64,000 bases of DNA. Origin: an uncultured bacterium (lineage in GTDB: Bacteria; Planctomycetota; Phycisphaerae; Phycisphaerales; SM1A02). Within the stretch, counting starts at the first letter, position 1. The number at the start of each line of letters is the position of its first letter. The stretch is from positions 1 to 64,000 of the forward strand of contig CAIXJC010000011.1 in NCBI GenBank assembly GCA_903919715.1, read 5' to 3'. Below, in pieces: positions 1-6,681 of this stretch. The notes below the pieces were generated by a model that had not been told where the DNA came from, searched no databases, and was given only the letters and a program-made list of their open reading frames with translations. A program made the position numbers and the translations under genes.

Positions 1-50
1 ATGAACCGACATCCGCTTTCGCACTTCATCACAGACCTACAATTTGCACC

Positions 51-1172
51 ATGAATAATTTTATGCCATCACATCTAGTCCGTCTTGTCGTCATCGCAAT
101 CAGTACCGTAAGTACGCCATGCTTGGCCGTATGCGTCGAACCCGCAGCGCGATCAGAATCCAACTTGGAATTCGATACCGGAATCAAGGGTTGGCAAACC
201 GTGCTTGACGGCGTCATGGGTGGACGCTCCACAGGTCGTATCTCAGCAGGCGAAGGTGGAACGTTGCAGTTCACGGGCGAACTTTCTTTGGAAAACAATG
301 GTGGGTTTTCTCAAATTCGCACCGAAATTTCAGAGGGAATATTTGCAGATACAAAGGGATTACTTATGCGCGTCAAAGGTGATGGACGCACCTATCAGTG
401 TGATATTCGATCGTCGCGCGCGCGGGTTATGGCTGGTGGATATCAGCGCGTCTTTGAAACCAAGGCTGGCGAATGGATCGAAGTTGAGATTCCCTTCGAT
501 GAATGCACTTTTAATACCTTTGGCCAACGCGTGCGCAATGCACCACCGCTTGCTCCAGAATCTATCGAATCGGTGGGGATCACTCTTGCGGATAAAAAGC
601 CGGGAGATTTCGCTTTAGAAATTGATTGGATCCGACCGCTTGGTGCGTCGCCAAAACCAACATCAAGTCAGTCGTTGACTACCGTCGCGCAGAAGGCGGA
701 TCTCACCACGCTACTTGCGCTCGTGAAGGCCGCAGAACTCGAACTTCCAAAGGGCGCTCGAGTCACAATCTTTGCGCCAACCAACGCCGCCTTCGCCAAA
801 CTTCCAAAGAAGCAAGTTGACTTTCTCACATCCGCTGATGGCAAGTCAGTTCTTCAAACAATCTTGAAGCATCACATCGTTGGACAGTCTCTGGAAATTT
901 CAGCGGTGCTTGATAGACGGCGACTGAAAGCTCTCTCAGGGCAAACGCTGAATGTTGATCCGAACAAACTCACCATCAATGACGCACAACTTCTAGCGAC
1001 CGATGTTGCTTTCGACAGTGGCGTAGTGCAAGTGATTGACAGCGTTTTGATGCCAGAACTCCGCACTATTGATGAGCTAATTGCTGCTGATGCGCGCTGC
1101 TCCACACTACGCACCGCGCTCGATGCCGCGGGCCTTGGACCACAACTCGGCAAAGATAATCCAGGACCTTGA
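51..1172 (+). CDS. CIA30 domain plus fasciclin (FAS1) secreted protein, upstream part before in-frame TGA
   Basis: The N-terminus has a hydrophobic stretch (LVRLVVIAISTVSTPCLA) that looks like a Sec signal peptide. Residues of about 38-200 resemble a CIA30 (complex I intermediate-associated protein 30) galactose-binding-like fold, with motifs such as GWQTVLDGVMGGRS and IDWIRPL. Residues of about 205-340 form a FAS1 domain with the typical TIFAPTNAAF and HHIVGQSL boxes. A second FAS1 domain begins at about residue 345, but an in-frame TGA at 1170-1172 stops translation where FAS1 domains normally carry a hydrophobic residue (G-P-stop-T-L-L-A-P). The same frame continues with good FAS1 coding sequence to 1781. 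The likely role is extracytoplasmic adhesion or binding. The start at 51 is chosen because it precedes the signal peptide; ATG 63 is an alternative. The domain calls are from pattern recognition; function is inferred. Confidence 0.7.
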   Translation: MNNFMPSHLVRLVVIAISTVSTPCLAVCVEPAARSESNLEFDTGIKGWQTVLDGVMGGRSTGRISAGEGGTLQFTGELSLENNGGFSQIRTEISEGIFADTKGLLMRVKGDGRTYQCDIRSSRARVMAGGYQRVFETKAGEWIEVEIPFDECTFNTFGQRVRNAPPLAPESIESVGITLADKKPGDFALEIDWIRPLGASPKPTSSQSLTTVAQKADLTTLLALVKAAELELPKGARVTIFAPTNAAFAKLPKKQVDFLTSADGKSVLQTILKHHIVGQSLEISAVLDRRRLKALSGQTLNVDPNKLTINDAQLLATDVAFDSGVVQVIDSVLMPELRTIDELIAADARCSTLRTALDAAGLGPQLGKDNPGP

Positions 1173-1781
1173 ACGCTCCTTGCACCATCAAACAAAGGAT
1201 TCACGGCCGTTCCACCCGAGGCACTCACCGCACTGCTCGCGGACAAGAGCGCACTCACTGCTGTGCTCGCTGGTCATGTTCTACCCACAGCGATTCGCCG
1301 CGATGAGATGTTGTCGCAAGGATCTGCTCGCACGCTCATGGGAGATGGTGAGGTTGTATTTGCTCTCAATGGAGGTGTGATTACCGTTTCTGATGCTCGC
1401 ATTGAAGTCGCCGACATTGAGGCGGCCAACGGTGTCATTCACATCATCGATCGCGTACTGGCCACCAAAAAAACTTCGCCCGCAAAGATCGCTGCGAACA
1501 CGATGAGTCCTGCTCAACGTGCGGCCGTAATCTTTGAACTCGCAATCGAACGAGGAGTGCCTCTCTTCAACGAAGGTGACCCAGCTGCGTGCGCTGCACT
1601 TTATGAACTTGCAATCAATGCGGTGCTCTTGCTTGGCGACAACTCCACTACGAAGCAAACAGGCACAATACTGACCGACGCTCTCAAAGCAGGGAAGGCG
1701 AACGCAGACCCAAAAGAGAGCGCCTGGATTTACCGCAGAGCAATGGATCGCGCACTTCAAATGATGCAGGTTTCCCAGTAA
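1173..1781 (+). pseudogene. Continuation of the CIA30/FAS1 gene beyond the in-frame TGA (second FAS1 domain and C-terminal region)
   Basis: This stretch is in the same reading frame as the gene starting at 51 and reads TLLAPSNKGF immediately after the TGA, the classic first box of a FAS1 domain. It then carries the LAGHVLP and VIHIIDRVL boxes, so the second FAS1 domain is intact apart from the stop codon. About 100 further residues follow, with a helix-rich tail ending QMMQVSQ. Without readthrough, only a fragment starting near 1263 could be translated. The explanations are a recent nonsense mutation, a sequencing or assembly error, or programmed readthrough. TGA is a normal stop elsewhere in the window (for example the ATGA junctions), so genome-wide recoding is not supported. 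Confidence 0.65.
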
Positions 1782-1804
1782 TAACTGCGCTTTGTTCATA
1801 GTCT

Positions 1805-2971
1805 CTACAAACTGCTCACCGTCTGCAACGTTGGCTGCGGGGTAGTCGCAACCACTGCCTTCGCAACCACTGCCTCGCTCATCCAGTGACCCCACCGCGC
1901 GACTTCGACAAGGTCCCTGCCTGCCAACCAATTTGCGCGGCTTGCCAGACGCAAATCAACACCAACCGAAAGCTGTCTCGGATCGAGATGCATTCGATTC
2001 TCTGTCTCAACTCGCACGCAACGAAATTCAGTATCGCCAGGACAAATGCCAAGCGTGACAATCGCCTCCCTGCAACCATGCACTTGCACCGCCTTCAACG
2101 CAAGTTCGCGCGCAATCAACGGCCCAGCACGATCAACCTTCCAGAAATCCTTGCCGCTCATCGCACCGCCACCAATTGGAATGCGCGGGCCATAAAAATC
2201 AACCACAAGTTTCTTTCCCGAAAGTCCGTTGTCACCCATCGGCCCACCAACTTCGAAACATCCCGCACCGTTGAAATTGAACTTCACAGAATCATCGAAG
2301 TGAAACCCAGGAACTGCAAGTGCGAAATCCGCCAGCGCAATCAAGAGCGCGTTGCGTGTCGCCCGATACGCATCAACTCCACCCCACTCCAATCGGTGAT
2401 GCAGCGAAACCGACAACGAATCAAGACGCCACGATCGCGCATCCAAATCTTCAGCAAGAAACACAATCACCTTTCCATCTGGCCCACAATTCGAAGCGTT
2501 TGCTTTAGAGAATGTGTAAAGCGCCTTTGCGAGGTGACGCGCCAGCGCATGTTCGACTGGCAAATATCCAGTCCCAGGCGTGCTGCACGCATATCCAGTG
2601 ACGATCGACTGATCGTCCGCCATCGGACGAATCTCGGACTCGCCTGTCGCAAACTTTCCTCGAATGAGATCGGTGATCACATTCAACTTGTCATCTTTCG
2701 ACCAAGACCAATTTGTATACCCCGCACTTCTGTAAACGCGCTCGGCGATTGCTTCCACATTTACTTTGCTGGTGCCGTCACCTGCGATTCGACCATCAAT
2801 GAAAACTGATTTGCGGAAGAGCGCGACCTCGACCGCAACAAGCGCGCGTGGATCTTTCTTCCACGCTGCCTGCACGATGCCATCAGCAATTGCGTCAGCA
2901 AGCTTGTCCGGATGCCCAGGCAATATCCACTCAGCAGTTCGCAGAATCGAACTTGTTTCGAAGTAATTCAT
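1805..2971 (-). CDS. Divergent S-adenosylmethionine synthetase (MetK-like) at the end of a MoxR/VWA operon
   Basis: At 388 residues this matches MetK length. It keeps the family landmarks: GHPDKLADAIAD at about residues 19-30 (ATP/Mg site), ADDQSIVTGYA at about 118-128 (equivalent to the usual GAGDQG), CGPDGK at about 162-167, GDNGLSGKK at about 246-254, and GGGAMSGKDFWKVDRAG at about 267-283. These carry the His, Asp and Lys residues expected for SAM synthesis from methionine and ATP, so activity is plausible. The rest of the chain is clearly diverged from housekeeping MetK, for example GWEVRA-type core sequences are absent. Its ATG overlaps the stop of the VWA gene by four bases. Whether this is the only MetK of the cell or a paralog dedicated to the operon cannot be decided from this window. 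Family call high, dedicated role inferred. Confidence 0.8.
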   Translation of the reverse strand: MNYFETSSILRTAEWILPGHPDKLADAIADGIVQAAWKKDPRALVAVEVALFRKSVFIDGRIAGDGTSKVNVEAIAERVYRSAGYTNWSWSKDDKLNVITDLIRGKFATGESEIRPMADDQSIVTGYACSTPGTGYLPVEHALARHLAKALYTFSKANASNCGPDGKVIVFLAEDLDARSWRLDSLSVSLHHRLEWGGVDAYRATRNALLIALADFALAVPGFHFDDSVKFNFNGAGCFEVGGPMGDNGLSGKKLVVDFYGPRIPIGGGAMSGKDFWKVDRAGPLIARELALKAVQVHGCREAIVTLGICPGDTEFRCVRVETENRMHLDPRQLSVGVDLRLASRANWLAGRDLVEVARWGHWMSEAVVAKAVVATTPQPTLQTVSSL

Positions 2972-4347
2972 TGTCCACCTCCAGTAATGTCAATCCAAAC
3001 ATTGACGTATTCCGCCATTTGATTGCGACTTGCATTGGCCCCCGTCAACGCAGTTCCGATGAAAACGCTATTCAACACTGACAATTCAGCGACAGTCACA
3101 GTCCCGACGTGACCATCTGTCACGATGACCGCGCGCTGCACTTTGTTTTCTTGCATATGCCGGACGATGCAGGTCATATTGTTACCCCCAGTCGAATTCA
3201 CTTTCCCCTCTCCTAGTTCTTTCAGCGTGACATCCGAAACGATGGTCGAAAACAAATGCACCTTTGGAAAGACACAATCCGAACAATCACGAATTGCGCC
3301 ATACAGCGGAGGTATCAACTCCGTCATACTTCCCGAAACATCCATATAAACATGAACACGTTCCCCGCTTGGTGTGATTTTTCGATGTTCGATCTGATGT
3401 GAGTGCATGATCTGCCTTCCTCCAATTGCTCGAAGCACCATCCCCCTGCGATCACACCGTGGAATTGGTGACTGAATCGACATCAAACTGAGATTCCGCC
3501 GCCTGACATCCCCCGTTTTTCCAGTCACGCTGACCTTGCGAATGAGACTTCGCAAAGAGTCTCGCTTGGTCTTCGGCACTTTTACTTTGTACGTTGCAAA
3601 GAGATCATCGAGCGAGGACTTTGGAAGCATCACGCTCGAAGGCCACTTGCCAACAACCTTCTGAATGACACTCGCAAGAGCAGGCGAGACGCTTTGCAAA
3701 TTTCTCTGATCGCTGCCGTTGGCCTCGTCATCGTGACCACCAATCAAGACCGTCATGTCAACTTCAATCACCACCCCACTGTTGCAAAGCGCCTCGCGCA
3801 ATTCGCTGTAAGTACAGCCTGTTTTATAAAGTCTGCGGTGTAGCGCAGCAAGTTCAGGGAATTTGCGCAGCGCTGGCGGAGTTACAGAAAGACCTGCCGG
3901 ACTCCATCCAGATGCTGGACGCAGAAAGCAGTACAGCGGATGCTTGTCGTCGTACAAATCTCGGAACAGCGCAGTCGACGCAGGATCTGGATATGCCTGG
4001 CACAACATTGCGTTGATGACTGCATCGAAGACAAGATTGTCCAGCGGTGTGGCACGAGCAAAGAGCCGAGTATGGCCAAGCACAATGTGATGCATCTCAT
4101 GCAGAATGAGCATGGTCATTTTCTCTTTGGTGTTTGCGTGTTCCGTGCAGAAAATTGGATTGATCTTCAGCACTGAATATTCACCGCAGCTGACGCATGC
4201 AGTTGGAACACTCGTTGTCTCTTCAATTGAAATCAATCGCAAGAGTGCATCTGCACCGAAGTGCATTGCAGGAACTGAATTCATAACTTGGTCAATGAGA
4301 TCTCGGTGAATGTGCGAGTCGGTCGTGTCGTGTGAATCTGTGATCAT
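2968..4347 (-). CDS. VWA/HExxH putative metallopeptidase (DUF2201-type)
   Basis: The 459-residue protein has an N-terminal zinc-protease-like helix HEMHHIVLGH at residues 83-92, followed by FDAVINAML at about 107-114, as in the DUF2201 putative metallopeptidase domain. The C-terminal half is a VWA-like domain with a MIDAS loop DVSGSM (336-341), a TGGNNMT loop (386-392) and VTDGH (about 409-413). CVSC at 51-54 could bind metal. Proteins of this kind usually pair with a MoxR-type AAA+ ATPase, and one lies two genes upstream. The start codon at 4347 overlaps the preceding gene by four bases and its stop overlaps the MetK-like gene by four bases, so synthesis is coupled. The probable role is a metal-dependent adaptor or protease working with the ATPase; its substrate is unknown. 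Confidence 0.8.
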   Translation of the reverse strand: MITDSHDTTDSHIHRDLIDQVMNSVPAMHFGADALLRLISIEETTSVPTACVSCGEYSVLKINPIFCTEHANTKEKMTMLILHEMHHIVLGHTRLFARATPLDNLVFDAVINAMLCQAYPDPASTALFRDLYDDKHPLYCFLRPASGWSPAGLSVTPPALRKFPELAALHRRLYKTGCTYSELREALCNSGVVIEVDMTVLIGGHDDEANGSDQRNLQSVSPALASVIQKVVGKWPSSVMLPKSSLDDLFATYKVKVPKTKRDSLRSLIRKVSVTGKTGDVRRRNLSLMSIQSPIPRCDRRGMVLRAIGGRQIMHSHQIEHRKITPSGERVHVYMDVSGSMTELIPPLYGAIRDCSDCVFPKVHLFSTIVSDVTLKELGEGKVNSTGGNNMTCIVRHMQENKVQRAVIVTDGHVGTVTVAELSVLNSVFIGTALTGANASRNQMAEYVNVWIDITGGGQ

Positions 4348-4880
4348 GTTGTTTGGCCTTTCTGGGTCCAGGAATTGGGAAGCGAGAGCGTGACGCAGCG
4401 GCTTAAAACCGCAGGCGTATAAATTGGTGACTGTGATTTGATGAACGCTTTGCTTGTGCAGCGCGCAACGACTGGCAACACACGGTGTGGATTGCTGACG
4501 ACGTCAGTTGGGTCACTGGGCGACAGGAATTTGTCAAAGAGTTCTTTGGTCAGAGCGTTTGCCTCGACCGGAACGATCATCGGCAATTGTTCGACAAGCG
4601 AAAGATCCTCGCCGTTGCCGTGAAGAAATTCACAGAGCATTTCAACGTTTTTTATGTTGGAAATTCCCCAAAACTTTGCGACATGCTCCAAGGCCTGCTC
4701 GATATTGAACGATGCCGCTGCCTTACGGCCTGCTTTCGTTTCGATTATTCGTTCAGGCAGAAGTAGCAATCCAAATGCCGTGATGCTTTTTCGAGAACCG
4801 ACGCCGGTTTGCTTTATCGCAGTTCGGGGTCCTCCCATATGAAGCTGCGACCGAATTTCAGTTGGACAAAGCTTGTTCAT
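4344..4880 (-). CDS. Unknown 178-residue protein of the MoxR/VWA/MetK-like operon
   Basis: I do not recognise a family. The sequence begins MNKLCPTEIRSQLHMGGPR, has a short hydrophobic patch (ITAFGLLLLPERII) that does not look like a true membrane span, and then a mainly helical middle part with KFWGISNIKNVEMLCEFLHG. No signal peptide or catalytic motif is evident. It sits between the AAA+ ATPase and the VWA/HExxH gene with four-base ATGA overlaps on both sides. Stoichiometric coupling with those proteins is therefore likely, and it may be an adaptor or substrate-recognition subunit. That role is inference from position only. Confidence 0.7.
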   Translation of the reverse strand: MNKLCPTEIRSQLHMGGPRTAIKQTGVGSRKSITAFGLLLLPERIIETKAGRKAAASFNIEQALEHVAKFWGISNIKNVEMLCEFLHGNGEDLSLVEQLPMIVPVEANALTKELFDKFLSPSDPTDVVSNPHRVLPVVARCTSKAFIKSQSPIYTPAVLSRCVTLSLPNSWTQKGQTT

Positions 4881-6346
4881 GCTGCCCTTCGATTCTGAAG
4901 TCGTTCGTGCATCGACATGTATGAATCCGCGATGTCTACGACAACCTTTTCATCTGCACACTGCGACTGCTTCCAAAGTTTGAGAAGAAGATTGTTCAAG
5001 CCGATCGTCGAAGGCGCATCTGCAACTCTTGAACCGATGGTTTGAACGATCTGCGTGTACGCCTTATATTTCGGACCCCACGCTTCGAAGTTGCCGTCAA
5101 TTTCACAGCCAATTTCAAGTTCGCCAACAAGTATTGCCAACTGCTCCGCAATTGCAGGATTTACACGTGCGATCGCGGCATGGTCGGCGATTGCTGCGGC
5201 TAGAAGATGGCGAGCGCCCAATCCACACGACGCGAGCGCATCCGCTGTGTATGCAGAGAGTTCATATCCAGGGAGCGAATCAATTTCGAGTGCTAGAAAA
5301 ATTCGATTGATTGGGTCAGTCTCTTGACAGAGCAGTCGGCGCGGATCTGCGCGCTCGAGGCGCAGAGATTCGAAAATTTTTCGGTGCGCCAATTGAAGTT
5401 TTCCTTCGTCAATGGTGATGCCTCGAGCGCGATCAGAAATAGTATTTTTCAGCGCAATCCAAGCGCTTTCGTCGATGTTGAACTTTCCTTCCAGTGTCCA
5501 CCGAGCGGCATGCACTGCAAAGATCGCTTCATTGAGCATCACCGCACGACGCCCCGAAAGTTGAATCTTGACTTCCGGCAATACCTTGGAAATCAAGTGG
5601 ACATATTCGTTCATCATTTCGCCATATGCGCCCTTCACCTGCGCGAGGCGCTGCCGCGTCGTATTGACAAGCGCCTGCACGGATTGCTTGACCGCAGGAG
5701 TAAGAACAAAAGCTTGATTCTGGACGAGCGCAATTCGATCATCTGGCGAGAAATTCACCCAGTTTGGCATTTCAACCACAAATGGGAAACGATCCGCAAG
5801 CGCAGCATCGAGTGCTTCACTGCCGAGATATTCCGTTTCGTCCCCACTGCTCGAATCACTTGGCGGCGGATTCATCGCAGCCCAACGGAATTTGAGATTT
5901 TTAATCGGCATCCCTTGAATACATTTTTCGTGAATGATTGGGAAAAGCCTGTTCTGCATATCTGGGCGGCAACGAGAAATCTCGTCCAAGAAAACCGCTT
6001 CTGCCGGCCAGATGCTTGCCGGAGTTTCAACAAACTTCAGCGTGCCATCTGCGTCAGGCAGTGGATAGCCAACGAGGTCGTCGTAATTCAGCAGGCTTGC
6101 GTTGTAGTGACGAAACTTCAGATCGAGCGCTTCTGCGACACGATTGAGCAGCAGACTTTTCGCAGTGCCATGTGCACCGATGAGCAGCAGCGGAGCTTCG
6201 GTTGCAAGCGCTGCGAGAAGGACTGCGTCGATTCGATCTGAACCGATAATGCCGAGTTGCCGCAGAAAACGCGTGGGAATAATCGCGGGTGCGTTTTCTG
6301 GATTTGATGCTGGAACTGCTGAATTTGTAGATGTTTCTTGCGCCAT
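4877..6346 (-). CDS. MoxR/RavA-like AAA+ ATPase
   Basis: From the chosen start the protein is 489 residues: Walker A GAHGTAKS at 57-64, Walker B AVFLDEIS at 117-124, a sensor-1-like region AAMNPPP near 157-163, and a long helical C-terminal part. This is the layout of MoxR/RavA-family ATPases, which remodel or load partners together with VWA proteins. The open frame extends upstream to 6664. The start at 6346 (MAQETSTN) is preferred because a GGAG sits nine bases upstream and the upstream reading is low-complexity leader sequence containing several perfect hairpins. The stop overlaps the next gene as ATGA. It is the first gene of a four-gene coupled operon. Cytoplasmic. Family call firm, target unknown. 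Confidence 0.82.
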   Translation of the reverse strand: MAQETSTNSAVPASNPENAPAIIPTRFLRQLGIIGSDRIDAVLLAALATEAPLLLIGAHGTAKSLLLNRVAEALDLKFRHYNASLLNYDDLVGYPLPDADGTLKFVETPASIWPAEAVFLDEISRCRPDMQNRLFPIIHEKCIQGMPIKNLKFRWAAMNPPPSDSSSGDETEYLGSEALDAALADRFPFVVEMPNWVNFSPDDRIALVQNQAFVLTPAVKQSVQALVNTTRQRLAQVKGAYGEMMNEYVHLISKVLPEVKIQLSGRRAVMLNEAIFAVHAARWTLEGKFNIDESAWIALKNTISDRARGITIDEGKLQLAHRKIFESLRLERADPRRLLCQETDPINRIFLALEIDSLPGYELSAYTADALASCGLGARHLLAAAIADHAAIARVNPAIAEQLAILVGELEIGCEIDGNFEAWGPKYKAYTQIVQTIGSRVADAPSTIGLNNLLLKLWKQSQCADEKVVVDIADSYMSMHERLQNRRAA

Positions 6347-6681
6347 GACAGACTCCAATGGCAACAAGAGCTCGGCTGCGAAAACACAAATTGAAATCAA
6401 AGCGCACGAAAAATCGTGGGCGATGAAATCAAAAAGTGCAGTTCGGAAGGGTGCGCCGAACACGATGTTCGAGCGCTTTGCGTCAACGCGATCCTTTGGG
6501 AAAAGGCTCGCGCGGCCGCATCGATCCCCCTTCGGGGCTGCCTCGGCACCGTTCGACTGCGTATCGCAGTTCGTCGGTTGCCGTTCAGACAAGAGGCTGT
6601 CTGAAACTCTTGATGCTGGGAGAAGTATACGACACAATTTCAAATATGCAAACGAATCAAACAATTTGCAATTGATTGTGA
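6347..6681 (-). promoter_or_regulatory. Promoter and structured leader of the MoxR/VWA/MetK-like operon
   Basis: This 335-base gap has no convincing gene. On the minus strand a promoter is readable: -35 TTTGCA (6647-6652), a 17-base spacer, -10 TATACT (6624-6629), which would start transcription near 6617. The resulting leader of about 270 nt contains three hairpins: TTCAGACA-6-TGTCTGAA (6584-6605), ACTGCG-3-CGCAGT (6556-6570), and a short CCCC/GGGG hairpin near 6522-6533. An SD-like GGAG lies just before the ATG at 6346. The promoter assignment is by eye; the hairpin arms are exact matches. The function of the leader is unknown. Confidence 0.45.

Noticed and set aside
1170-1172. TGA as a sense codon (alternative code or selenocysteine)
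   Set aside because: TGA ends many clearly complete genes in this window, several in ATGA overlaps, and FAS1 domains are not selenoproteins.
1886-2809. A 307-codon plus-strand open frame antisense to the MetK-like gene
   Set aside because: It mirrors a gene with clear MetK motifs, has basic random-looking composition and no recognisable domain; treated as a shadow frame.
5324-6241. A 305-codon plus-strand open frame antisense to the AAA+ ATPase
   Set aside because: The opposite strand carries Walker A and B motifs of a MoxR ATPase; this frame has no family signal.
6347-6664. N-terminal extension of the MoxR-like ATPase to 6664
   Set aside because: The extra 106 residues look like translated leader with hairpins and lack an SD-supported start; ATG 6346 has GGAG at a good distance.
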